Below are positions 24,713 through 32,851 of a stretch of 64,000 bases of DNA, piece by piece. Origin of the DNA: JAGOEX01 sp964630905. Lineage in GTDB: Bacteria; UBP6; UBA1177. The number at the start of each line of letters is the position of its first letter. Position 1 is the first letter of the stretch. Under the pieces are notes generated by a model that made no database searches, was not told where the DNA came from, and worked only from the letters and a program-made list of their open reading frames with translations. Location: the NCBI GenBank assembly GCA_964630905.1, contig CAZVWR010000001.1, forward strand, positions 62,001 to 126,000, written 5' to 3'. Made by a program: the position numbers and the translations under genes.

Positions 24713-26107
24713 CTAAAAAGTATAGTCAACCCTGTTCATCCCAATAAGTTCAAACGGAATAAGATCTTCAATATATTGGGATTTCATATTTCTCAAAGTC
24801 AGTGCTGTTTCTGAGCATTTTCCTGTTTTAAGATAGTTGAGCGCCTCTTTGAGCGATGACTCATCCTTGTCACCGAAATCATGTTTGTAATCATCTTCGC
24901 TGTTGCATGTTGCCGGAATTCCGTGGTAATAATCACCGAAATCGACAGAGTTAGCGTTCTTGAAAGTTATCGGGACTATCGTCTGATCGCAAATGTTCTT
25001 GGCGTTCATCCCGACCGGTTTTCCGTAGGTTGTGTCGCCGATTATCGAAACATCAACGAACGGAGTAAGCGAATTTATAACCATTTCCGAAGCACTTGCA
25101 GTTCCCCTTGTCGCAATGAAAGCAACTTTATTCAGATCCATCGAGCTTTCAAGCACTTTGCCTGTGTAGTGACTGTTGACATCGGAATGTTTATCGTTGT
25201 AGAGAATTTTTATTATATGCTCATCTTTCACAGTTTTTCCAGCGATCAGATTTATGAGCTGTTCAGAAATTCTGACAAGTCCTCCGCCGTTATATCTCAT
25301 ATCAACAACAAGCTCTTCGATCTTCTCTTTTTTAAACTCTGCAAATGCATCATTAAGCTCCTGCTCTGAAGGGGTTATGAATGCTTTGAAATGGATGTAG
25401 CCGGTTTTCTTTCCGCCATTATCAACAATTGCGGTTTTAAGAACCGATTTCATTGTGTAATCACCAAGATATACTGTTGTTTCCAGTTCTTCACCTTTTT
25501 CAAGAAGCTTCATGGCTACAGGCTCTCCTTCATTCTCGGCGTTATAAACATTGCTCCAGTCGGTCTTTTTCTCAAAACCTTCATCGCCTGAATGCTCCTT
25601 GTTGTATTCAGCATTTGCATCAAGTTCTTCGACTGTAAAACCGTTCATTGCAAGTATCTGCTGACCTCTTTTCAGACCAGCAACATCAGCAGGAGAAGTA
25701 GGATATACCATCGTTACAAACAGTTTGTTCTCTTCATCTCTTTTCCATGAAGTTCCCATTCCGTATCTTTTTCCCGCATAATAATTTTCGTGATCTTCCT
25801 TTTTTGTCCAATATGAAAAGCGGTCAACAAGAACTCCCTCATCCTCAAATCTTACTTCTTTTATCATGTCTCCGAGAGTCTCATAAGTGCCGGGGTCAAC
25901 AAAAGGGATCTTTTCATACCACAGATACCAGTCCAGCATATAGGCATAGGCAATGCAGTTGATATAAGCCTGAGAACAGTTATCTTCATCCGGATATTTT
26001 CTTTCACACACCGAATAGTATTCCATGTCGGTATCGTGAGTTAAAAATGCTTCACAGCCTGAAAAAAACACTGTCAGAACTAGAACCGTCAGAAAAACAT
26101 ATCTCAT
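24713..26107 (-). CDS. S41-family (CtpA-like) protease lipoprotein
   Basis: 464 residues from ATG 26107, preceded by GGAGG. The signal MRYVFLTVLVLTVFFSGC gives lipidated Cys18. A Cys-containing N-terminal domain comes first, then a PDZ domain at ~130-200 (YPTSPADVAGLKRGQQILAM). The S41 catalytic core has VVDMRYNGGG and RGTASASEMVINSL, whose Ser in SASEM is the nucleophile; the dyad Lys/His is not assigned with certainty. It probably processes or degrades envelope proteins in the periplasm. It has its own promoter just downstream of the 23-bp repeat at 26189. Confidence 0.87.
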   Translation of the reverse strand: MRYVFLTVLVLTVFFSGCEAFLTHDTDMEYYSVCERKYPDEDNCSQAYINCIAYAYMLDWYLWYEKIPFVDPGTYETLGDMIKEVRFEDEGVLVDRFSYWTKKEDHENYYAGKRYGMGTSWKRDEENKLFVTMVYPTSPADVAGLKRGQQILAMNGFTVEELDANAEYNKEHSGDEGFEKKTDWSNVYNAENEGEPVAMKLLEKGEELETTVYLGDYTMKSVLKTAIVDNGGKKTGYIHFKAFITPSEQELNDAFAEFKKEKIEELVVDMRYNGGGLVRISEQLINLIAGKTVKDEHIIKILYNDKHSDVNSHYTGKVLESSMDLNKVAFIATRGTASASEMVINSLTPFVDVSIIGDTTYGKPVGMNAKNICDQTIVPITFKNANSVDFGDYYHGIPATCNSEDDYKHDFGDKDESSLKEALNYLKTGKCSETALTLRNMKSQYIEDLIPFELIGMNRVDYTF

Positions 26108-26133
26108 CTCATCCTCCAAACTAAAGTCTTTAT

Positions 26134-26161
26134 ATTCTACAAGATTTAGAAATTTGTTCAA
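26134..26161 (-). promoter_or_regulatory. Sigma-70 promoter of the S41 protease gene
   Basis: Minus strand: TTGAAC, 16-bp spacer, TAGAAT, about 27 bp before ATG 26107. Confidence 0.6.
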
Positions 26162-26188
26162 GGAATAGTCCGTTTCCGGTTAAAAATC

Positions 26189-26214
26189 ACAAATCGTCGA
26201 ATTCGTCTTTTTCT
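26189..26214. repeat. Direct repeat copy 1 (ACAAATCGTCGAATTCGTCT-type)
   Basis: Shares 22 of 23 bases with the copies at 27512 and 29435 (one A/G difference) and the 3' TTTTTCT with the third. On the minus strand it can encode KDEFDDL followed by TGA, in a frame different from the AbiEii-like gene that stops at 26216. Confidence 0.9.
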
Positions 26215-26215
26215 A

Positions 26216-26902
26216 TTATGATTTTAAATATGACCGGATATTTTTTTCGATTCTGTCAAGCCGTTTTTCCTGAAAATGAATTGGAAGATGACCTATGACT
26301 GCTTCCTTAATTTTTGTGGAATCAATCAGTTTTTTCAGGTTTTCCTTTAAATAGATTCTCACATCTTCACCATCATTTATTTGAAGCATGTTGCAAAATT
26401 CAGGATTATTATCAAGGACATACACTATGTCTTCAAGATCATGGCTTAAATACGGATCAGCAATTCCCCTGTCATTAAAAGCGGAAAACTTTGTCGCAAG
26501 ATAATAAGACAAAGGCAGTAGTAATATTTCAAAATCACCAATTTTCTTTGCTTGTGCTTTTGAAAATCCTTTTTTAAACCAGATGTTGCCGGGAGCCCAG
26601 CCGACCTCACTCACTGACATAACATCAACAAGAATATCATGATACGAAAACCGGCATAAAACCTTGTTATCCATTGTCTGTTTAAAACCGGCACCTGTTA
26701 GATTTTGCCTTATTCTTTCAAGTTGACCGAAAGAAAGTATTTCAAAAACAAGATCAACATCTTTAGTGAATCTGATATTTTCCGTTTCGTTATGCTCAAC
26801 ATAAAACTGCGCAACAGCGCCGCCGACAAAAACAGCTTTCTCTCCAATGCTTTCAACAGCATTTGATATTTTTTTTATTTTTTCAATTGTTATTCCCTGC
26901 AT
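26216..26902 (-). CDS. AbiEii-like nucleotidyltransferase (putative toxin)
   Basis: 228 residues. The motif VGGAVAQFYVEHN...RFTKDVDLVFEI is the G-G/x(n)/D-x-D pattern of the polymerase-beta nucleotidyltransferase fold, and ILVDVMSV supplies a third acidic strand. Such proteins include the AbiEii/MenT toxins that modify tRNA 3' ends. An ATG start overlaps the upstream gene by 13 bp, showing tight coupling. A Lys-rich C-terminal helix ends YLKS. The pairing, size and gene order (regulator first) resemble type IV or type II-like AbiE modules, but close identity to characterised toxins was not established here. Confidence 0.72.
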   Translation of the reverse strand: MQGITIEKIKKISNAVESIGEKAVFVGGAVAQFYVEHNETENIRFTKDVDLVFEILSFGQLERIRQNLTGAGFKQTMDNKVLCRFSYHDILVDVMSVSEVGWAPGNIWFKKGFSKAQAKKIGDFEILLLPLSYYLATKFSAFNDRGIADPYLSHDLEDIVYVLDNNPEFCNMLQINDGEDVRIYLKENLKKLIDSTKIKEAVIGHLPIHFQEKRLDRIEKNIRSYLKS

Positions 26903-27405
26903 AATCTTTTTTCCAGTTCAATTTTAGCAATATTTCTTTCTCTTGCGTTTCCCACCCTCAAGGCATCAACCAATGCAAGTAACTGATATAACTGCTCATC
27001 TTTCACACATGCATCAGGAACAGTCTGATAAAGCGGTTGAATTGACTGCCCTGACACAGTTCCTTCAAAAAAAGGCCACACAAAAACATTGTTACTCTCT
27101 ATCATCTCTTTTAACGGATAAGTGCTGTGAGCTGTTGGAATGCCTCTGACAATAGCTCCGGGCATCTGTGGAAAAACATATCTTGCTCCATGTACCAGAA
27201 ATTCAAACAGATTTCCTTTAAGTACAGTTTTTTTGTCGGCGGTGACAAGTCCTGCGATCACACTTCTGCCGACAGATTCAGTCACTTCGCTTCTGCTGAT
27301 ATAAAGAGAGTCAGCAATGTCTTTTAAATAAAACGGTTTTTTTATCACCGTCATTTTCAGCAGAACAACAATATCAAGCGACCTCATCCCCGCGTGCTTT
27401 TTCAT
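26890..27405 (-). CDS. AbiEi-like winged-helix protein (putative antitoxin/regulator)
   Basis: 171 residues from ATG 27405 with a consensus GGAGGTG five bases upstream (a GTG at 27411 is also in frame but lies in the ribosome binding site). The N-terminal ~60 residues MRSLDIVVLLKM and YLKDIADSLYISRSEVTESV form a helix-turn-helix. The rest (ARYVFPQMPGAIVRGIPTAH) is a conserved region without recognised catalytic residues. It is encoded before and overlaps the nucleotidyltransferase. A strong promoter and a palindromic site upstream fit autoregulation by this protein. Toxin-antitoxin function is inferred. Confidence 0.7.
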   Translation of the reverse strand: MKKHAGMRSLDIVVLLKMTVIKKPFYLKDIADSLYISRSEVTESVGRSVIAGLVTADKKTVLKGNLFEFLVHGARYVFPQMPGAIVRGIPTAHSTYPLKEMIESNNVFVWPFFEGTVSGQSIQPLYQTVPDACVKDEQLYQLLALVDALRVGNARERNIAKIELEKRLCRE

Positions 27406-27439
27406 AATCACCTCCCTTCCCGAATCCTTCTAATTCGCA

Positions 27440-27449
27440 ATTCGCGAAT
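27440..27449. promoter_or_regulatory. Palindromic candidate operator ATTCGCGAAT
   Basis: A perfect 10-bp palindrome with nearby half-site repeats (ATTCGCA, GAATCGCAT, TATCGCAAAT) lies between the -10 box and the ribosome binding site of the two-gene module. It is the expected place for an autorepressor site. Confidence 0.5.
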
Positions 27450-27464
27450 CGCATATCAAGAAAA

Positions 27465-27492
27465 ATCATATCGCAAATGATAACATTGTCAA
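27465..27492 (-). promoter_or_regulatory. Sigma-70 promoter of the AbiE-like module
   Basis: Minus strand: TTGACA (27492-27487), 16-bp spacer, TATGAT (27470-27465), near consensus. Confidence 0.75.
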
Positions 27493-27511
27493 ATTATTTG
27501 AGTTATTTATC

Positions 27512-27534
27512 ACAGATCGTCGAATTCGTCTTTT
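27512..27534. repeat. Direct repeat copy 2 (ACAGATCGTCGAATTCGTCT)
   Basis: Second copy of the 23-bp repeat. On the minus strand it encodes SKDEFDDL and TGA, in frame with, but beyond, the stop of the lipoprotein gene that ends at 27572. Confidence 0.9.
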
Positions 27535-27571
27535 GACAACTGCCGGTATTGCATCCGTGTCAGGTATTTTT

Positions 27572-29180
27572 TCACTCTCCCGGTTTCCAGTCAAATCCCC
27601 ACGGTTTTTTGGGATTTTCAGTATTTGGTGTGTAATCTGATAATGGACATTTTGACGGATAAATATCGCAGTAACATTCGAGATCTCTTACAACAAGTTC
27701 CTGATCGCTGCGGAAAACATAATAATTATCGTAAATATACCCATCATCTTTTACAAACTGCGAATCGAAACTCTCATCCATGCATATAACTTTTTTATCT
27801 GAAAATCTGTAAAAGCACGCATCTTTTACATCTTCCTCTCCACCGTTTGAATATTTTCTCATAAATAATAATTTCTTGTCATCCATATCACCAGCCTGAA
27901 TTGAATTCAACTCTGACCACTCATAAAGAATTTGATACTTTATATTATTTTTATCCGTGATATCTGCTTGAACAAGTGACCTTCCTGTTCCTGATATTTT
28001 CTGTGAGCTGTATATCACCGTATTCTTATCCTTGAATATTGGATATCTGCCATATTCATCATCCCTTGATACTTTAAAGCAACCGGCATCGCCTTTTGAC
28101 AGATCGCAGAACTGGACTTGAATATCATAATCAAAATACACTACAAAATTGTCAATCATTGAAGGGTATCCGGCTCTTCTCTGACCACCGAAAAGTGTGT
28201 CCTTCTTGTATGTCAGTTCTTTCCATTTGTCCCACTCACCGATCTTTGTATAAAGAAGTCTCATGTCAGATGCATCATCTGCAAAATGGGCACTCATGAA
28301 AAGATATGTTTCGCTTGCCCTTACATCAACTAGTTCCTGCGGGGTCTCTGCAAACTTCAAGGCATATCCGTATTTGTTCTGTTCCCTGTCATAATACAGA
28401 AGATGTCTGTTTGCCGGGCCATAATAAATGCTTTCAGGATGAAGACTATCAATACGGTAGTCAAATGTTGAAACAAAATAATATTTGCTATTCTGCCATC
28501 CATCCATATATCCCCGGCCTATCCTTTCAACTTTCCGGGTGGTCATGTCATATGCGAATGCCCCCCCCCTGCCAGGATGTCGTAGTGTTATCAATAAGAT
28601 AAAAAACCTTTCCATCAGATTCACTAAATTGTACTGAATTAGAAATATTGCTTGTAAACCATTTCCCCGCCGTAAGAAGTGCATCACACTGGAATTCTCC
28701 GGCTGTTGAAGATGATTTTGACGGATTTGTCCCTTTCCCGTTTATTATCTGTGCTTCAAACGGATAGTTCTCCGCACACAGATCATACGGTACCGGTTCA
28801 CATTCAGAACATTTTGTCATGTAGCACATTTTTGACCACAGTGCTTTTACATCTTCGGGATCGAATGATTTGACAGGTTTATCACCGTAATAATAGTATG
28901 CAACATTTTTATCTGAGTCGGAATATTCTTCCCAGTAAGGATTACCGTTCATGTCAGGAATTTCAATGTCGGCATCTGAGTTAACTTCATCTGCCTCATC
29001 AGACTCCGTTAAAACTTCGTCGGACAAGCCATCAGCATCTTTGTCAACTTTTACAGAATCGATGTCGTTCTTTGTGTCATTATCAGCAGGATTATCACTA
29101 TCGTTTTTTGGATTGTTTCCGTTACATGAAGTGCACGACCAAAATGACAGCAAAAGGAATATAATTAATATGTTACGCAT
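27572..29180 (-). pseudogene. Exported beta-propeller-like lipoprotein interrupted by a frameshift in a poly-G tract
   Basis: Two adjacent frames make one gene. The first part (29180 to ~28561) has signal MRNILIIFLLLSFWSC, an acidic linker containing LSDEVLTESDE, and a Cys-containing region (CYMTKCSECEPVPYDLC). The second part (to 27572) reads AFAYDMTTRKVERIG and then blades of a propeller-like domain (FVVYFDYDIQVQFCDL, YPIFKDKNTVIYSSQ). The shift is at a run of nine G on the minus strand (28561-28569). A run of eight would restore WQGGAFAYD and a 535-residue protein. It may be a sequencing error, a true pseudogene or a phase-variable tract. The function is unknown. Confidence 0.8.
29001..29030. 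repeat. Third copy of the LSDEVLTESD-encoding repeat
   Basis: GACTCCGTTAAAACTTCGTC GGACAAG, as at 15412-15505, in the acidic linker of another lipoprotein gene. Confidence 0.8.
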
Positions 29181-29199
29181 AAATTCCTCCTTGCCCTGA

Positions 29200-29268
29200 G
29201 TTCATCGAAGGGTCCGACCTGCAAACACATTCGTCCGGAAAACCGGGCGGATACGGTGATCCGCCCCT
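29200..29268. repeat. Inverted repeats upstream of the frameshifted lipoprotein gene
   Basis: CCCTGAGTTCATCGAAGGGT, then GGGCGGATACGGTGATCCGC (palindrome A relative, 29245-29264). They lie in the long leader between the predicted promoter and the ATG at 29180; the palindrome could form an 8-bp RNA stem. Confidence 0.7.
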
Positions 29269-29377
29269 ACAAAAAAACCTACCATCTTGTCTCTTGAAAA
29301 ATCATGCGATTAAAACAAGAAATGCAAGCTTTATTTGAATTTTTTGTCATTTATCTTTCCGCCTAAATTCAGTTTTG

Positions 29378-29406
29378 GTTGTATTAAATTGTCAACAAGG
29401 TGTCAA
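29378..29406 (-). promoter_or_regulatory. Putative promoter of the frameshifted lipoprotein gene
   Basis: Minus strand: TTGACA (29406-29401), 17-bp spacer, TACAAC (29383-29378). It implies a ~190-nt leader containing the palindrome at 29245. Confidence 0.45.
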
Positions 29407-29432
29407 GAAAAAGATTTAACTTAAAAAAATCT

Positions 29433-30128
29433 CTACAGATCGTCGAATTCGTCTTTTTCTTCCACCGGAAGGTTGAACAGGGAATCTTTGAGCAAAACTG
29501 TGTTGTCGAATTTTTTATTTTTGAAGATAAAGGCGTATTTTCCGTTTCTGACTCCGGTCCAGGAGCCGTCTTTTCTTATGGCATAAAGATCACCGCTTAA
29601 TATTTCAACGATCTGGTTGCCTGCAAACTTGTAATAGATCTCATTCATTTTGCAAAGCTTTGAATTTTCTGATATTTCAGCGCATTCGCCATCAAACTTG
29701 AACCTTCCGCCAAGTATCACCGAAAGGACATCTCCGTCAACATCGGCATTGAAAAGCCCTGCTGAAATTTCAGGCCACGGCTTGCTTTCCCACAAGCCAT
29801 CATGAAAAATGTGTGCCGCCATTCCATTGATGATGACTGTTGCAACTGTTATATTGAAAGGGCCTGTGATCATCATCCGCCATTTGCTCCTTTCGCTTGA
29901 AAGTATCTGATAATCACCGTTGAACTTCCCTTTGAACTGCACAGAGTCTATCCACATCGTAACTTCACCTTCAGCAGAAAACGACTGATTCTGCGGATCA
30001 AGCTCAAACCCTTCTTTCGTCCAGCTATAGGAACTATCTGTATTTATTGTTTTTTTCGGAACTGTTGAGCATGATGCAAAGATTAAAGAAACAAATGCAA
30101 CCGTCAGGAACAGAACCTTAAGCTTCAT
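29433..30128 (-). CDS. Lipoprotein of unknown function downstream of ftsH
   Basis: 231 residues from ATG 30128, which overlaps the ftsH stop (AATGAAGCTTAA) and has AAGGTGG upstream. The signal MKLKVLFLTVAFVSLIFASC gives lipidated Cys20. The mature part is beta-rich (FSAEGEVTMWIDSVQFKGKF, then MMITGPFNITVATVIINGMA), similar in plan to LolB/DUF4292-type outer-membrane lipoproteins that carry lipid or lipoprotein cargo; this is inferred from pattern only. The C-terminus EEKDEFDDL is encoded by the third 23-bp direct repeat. It is the last gene of the prs-purC-ftsH operon. Confidence 0.75.
   Translation of the reverse strand: MKLKVLFLTVAFVSLIFASCSTVPKKTINTDSSYSWTKEGFELDPQNQSFSAEGEVTMWIDSVQFKGKFNGDYQILSSERSKWRMMITGPFNITVATVIINGMAAHIFHDGLWESKPWPEISAGLFNADVDGDVLSVILGGRFKFDGECAEISENSKLCKMNEIYYKFAGNQIVEILSGDLYAIRKDGSWTGVRNGKYAFIFKNKKFDNTVLLKDSLFNLPVEEKDEFDDL
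29435..29458. repeat. Direct repeat copy 3, forming the 3' end of a gene
   Basis: ACAGATCGTCGAATTCGTCT followed by TTTT. This copy is coding: it specifies KDEFDDL of the lipoprotein ending at 29433. Confidence 0.9.
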
Positions 30129-31920
30129 TCTGACCACCTTCGATCGCGGCAACTATTTCATTTTTTTCAAGCGTCTCTTTTTCAATGAGTTTTGCCACCA
30201 GCCGTTCAACTGCATCTCTGTGCGTATCAAGAATGCTCTTTGCACTCTGATATGCGCTGTCAACAAGCTTCTGAACTTCTTCATCTATCTTTTCTGATGT
30301 TGCTTCGCTCACCTGAGTCCGCTTGCCAAGTTCACGACCCAGGAACACCTGCTCTTCTTTTTCACCGTAATGAATGGGCCCGAGATTTTCGCTCATTCCC
30401 CACTGCATCACCATGTTCCTTGCAAGCTGTGTCGCCCGTTCGATGTCGTTGCCGGCACCTGTTGTAATACGACCGATGAAAAGTTCTTCAGCAACTCTTC
30501 CGCCCATGAGGATCTTTATTCTGTCAACAAGCTCTTCTTTGTGGTAACTGTATTTATCCTTTTCAGGTAAATGCTGGGTCACTCCGAGCGCTCTGCCTCT
30601 TGGAACTATCGAAACTTTGTGTATCGGATCAGCAAATTTTGAATAAAATCCGACTATTGTGTGTCCCGCCTCGTGATATGCAGTATCCTTCTTTTCTTCC
30701 GGAGTCTGCACCATCGTTTTTCTTTCTTTCCCCATGAGAATTTTATCTCTCGCATCTTCAATGTGTGACATAGTGACTTCCTTTGCAGAACTTGATGCCG
30801 CAATGAGAGCCGCTTCGTTGAGAAGGTTCGCAAGGTCGGCTCCTGAAAGTCCGGGAGTTCCTCTTGCAATGTCGTGATAGTTGATCTCTTCCGCCATTTT
30901 TATCTTTTCCGCGTGAACTTTCAATATCATCTCACGACCTTTGATGTCAGGCATCGGAACATAAACCTGTCTGTCAAATCTGCCCGGTCTTAAAAGTGCC
31001 GGATCAAGAACATCGGGTCTGTTTGTCGCCGCAATGACAATGACACCGAGATCGCTTCCGAAACCGTCCATTTCGACCAGCAGCTGATTCAATGTCTGCT
31101 CTCTTTCATCGTGGCCGCCGCCGAGCCCTGCACCTCTCTGACGACCGACTGCATCAATTTCGTCAACGAAAATAATGCACGGCGCTTTTTCCTTGGCATG
31201 AGTGAAAAGGTCTCTCACTCTGCTTGCACCGACTCCGACGAACATTTCAACAAAATCTGAACCGCTTATGATGAAGAAAGGAACATCAGCTTCACCGGCA
31301 ACTGCTTTTGCAAGAAGAGTTTTCCCTGTTCCCGGAGGCCCCACAAGAAGAACTCCATGAGGAATTTTAGCACCCATTTTTGTGTAATGAGCAGGTCTTT
31401 TAAGAAAATCAACCACTTCCGTAAGTTCCTCTTTTGATTCATCAACCCCTGCAACATCCTTGAATCTTATGGGATTCTGATCTTTTGATATAACTCTGTG
31501 CTTGCTTTTGCCAAAAGAGAACGCCTTGCCGTTCCCGCCCTGCATCTGTCTCATGAAAAAGATGAAAAGCCCGATGAAAATGAGCATCGGAAGCCATGAC
31601 GCAAGAATCGTCTGAAGGAATGAATTGTCCTCGGGCTTGATGTATGTCGCCGGCACATTGTTTTCGGCCAGAAATTCCATCATCCTTTCTCCGCTCGGAC
31701 CTATGACAACAAAGCTTGAGTCGTTATTGAGCTTTCCCTTGAACTCTATGCCGTCGATAACGACCTCTTTCACTTCTCCCGCTTTCACTTTCGACCGGAA
31801 TTCGGTCATATTGATCTCTGCAACGGTCTTCGCAGCTGTCATCTGTGAAATATTTATCACAAAAAAGACAACTATAATTATTCCGAGCCAGATCAGAAGT
31901 GTTTTGTAATTGAACTTCAT
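30118..31920 (-). CDS. ftsH: ATP-dependent zinc metalloprotease FtsH
   Basis: 600 residues. Two membrane helices (~7-27 and ~107-125) bracket a small periplasmic domain. The AAA+ module has Walker A GPPGTGKTLLAKA, Walker B CIIFVDEIDA, the FVG-type pore loop (EMFVGVGASR) and the SRH region ALLRPGRFDR. The protease site is YHEAGHTIVG (HEXXH). It degrades membrane and regulatory proteins at the inner membrane. It lies 18 bp downstream of purC and overlaps the following lipoprotein gene by 11 bp, so the group is an operon. Confidence 0.97.
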   Translation of the reverse strand: MKFNYKTLLIWLGIIIVVFFVINISQMTAAKTVAEINMTEFRSKVKAGEVKEVVIDGIEFKGKLNNDSSFVVIGPSGERMMEFLAENNVPATYIKPEDNSFLQTILASWLPMLIFIGLFIFFMRQMQGGNGKAFSFGKSKHRVISKDQNPIRFKDVAGVDESKEELTEVVDFLKRPAHYTKMGAKIPHGVLLVGPPGTGKTLLAKAVAGEADVPFFIISGSDFVEMFVGVGASRVRDLFTHAKEKAPCIIFVDEIDAVGRQRGAGLGGGHDEREQTLNQLLVEMDGFGSDLGVIVIAATNRPDVLDPALLRPGRFDRQVYVPMPDIKGREMILKVHAEKIKMAEEINYHDIARGTPGLSGADLANLLNEAALIAASSSAKEVTMSHIEDARDKILMGKERKTMVQTPEEKKDTAYHEAGHTIVGFYSKFADPIHKVSIVPRGRALGVTQHLPEKDKYSYHKEELVDRIKILMGGRVAEELFIGRITTGAGNDIERATQLARNMVMQWGMSENLGPIHYGEKEEQVFLGRELGKRTQVSEATSEKIDEEVQKLVDSAYQSAKSILDTHRDAVERLVAKLIEKETLEKNEIVAAIEGGQNEA

Positions 31921-31938
31921 TTACTCTCCGGTTATCTT

Positions 31939-32829
31939 TTAAATATCAATCCCCATGTCATTGCACTGACTTCTGTAAAGATCAGAAACTTTCATTGCAA
32001 TTTCGTCAGGCACAACTGCCGCAACTTTTTTCAAATTGTTATCTGTAAGCCATTTTCTGAATATTTCCTTTGACTTATCAGGAATAAACCTTGCGCTGTC
32101 ACTTGTAAATGTCTCATCAACAAGGGCAAGTTTTCCATCTATCATGCCGTATTCAACTTTTCCGTCGGCAATCTCAAAACCGAATTTTGAAACAGCGTGA
32201 TCGTTGCACATCCTGAAAAGATCTATTGTGTTCTTTTTAACTTTTTCAGCGAGTTCTCTGTCTTTTATAAGTTCCACCATCTGTTCAAAAGAAATTTTTT
32301 CGTCAGTTTCCGATTTCTCTGTCGGAGTGAAAACAGGTCCGTTCTTTATGAGAGCACCTTCCTTCAATCCTTCTTCAGATTCGATCTCATCCCAGATCCA
32401 TGTCCCTTCCTTGAGGGCAGTAACTGCCGAGCCGAATATTCTGAACCTGCATACCGCCTCAACGGGAAGCACTTCTGCTTTTTTACCAAGCATCACTCTC
32501 CCTTCAAGCCAAGGCAGATCAAGAAGTCTCTTTTCACCTGTGATCTCAACTATTTTCTTAAGACTATCAGCCACAAAGTGGGTAGAAACACCATTTTTCT
32601 CAATGAATTTAAACCAGTACGAGGACTGTTTTGTCAGATACACGCCCTTCCCCGGAACACCTGACTTCATTACAACATCGAAAGCACTTATTCTGTCGGT
32701 GGCAACTATGAGAAGATATTCACCTATCTCATAAACCTCACGCACCTTCCCTTTTCTGAAAAGTTGAAGAAAAGGAATATCCGATTCCATCAGCACATCA
32801 TGACCGGCAACCTTGTCGATCCTAAGCAT
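31939..32829 (-). CDS. purC: Phosphoribosylaminoimidazole-succinocarboxamide synthase (SAICAR synthetase)
   Basis: 296 residues from ATG 32829 with GGAGG nine bases upstream; an upstream in-frame extension would overlap prs and has no ribosome binding site. FRKGKVREVYEIGEYLLIVATDRISAFDVVM is the N-terminal ATP-binding signature (written here as separate blocks FRKGKVREVYEIG and LLIVATDRISAFD). EGRVMLGKKAEVLPVEAVCR and TPTEKSETDEKIS follow, with LVDETFTSDSARF near the end. It catalyses the eighth step of IMP synthesis. It follows prs, which supplies PRPP for the same pathway, by 22 bp. Confidence 0.95.
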   Translation of the reverse strand: MLRIDKVAGHDVLMESDIPFLQLFRKGKVREVYEIGEYLLIVATDRISAFDVVMKSGVPGKGVYLTKQSSYWFKFIEKNGVSTHFVADSLKKIVEITGEKRLLDLPWLEGRVMLGKKAEVLPVEAVCRFRIFGSAVTALKEGTWIWDEIESEEGLKEGALIKNGPVFTPTEKSETDEKISFEQMVELIKDRELAEKVKKNTIDLFRMCNDHAVSKFGFEIADGKVEYGMIDGKLALVDETFTSDSARFIPDKSKEIFRKWLTDNNLKKVAAVVPDEIAMKVSDLYRSQCNDMGIDI

Positions 32830-32851
32830 AATACTTCCTCCATCCATATTT

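Noticed and set aside
27572..28687. Separate gene starting at 28687 downstream of the lipoprotein fragment.
   Set aside because: The first ~40 codons are an out-of-frame reading of the upstream lipoprotein. The two parts join at the poly-G tract into one protein.
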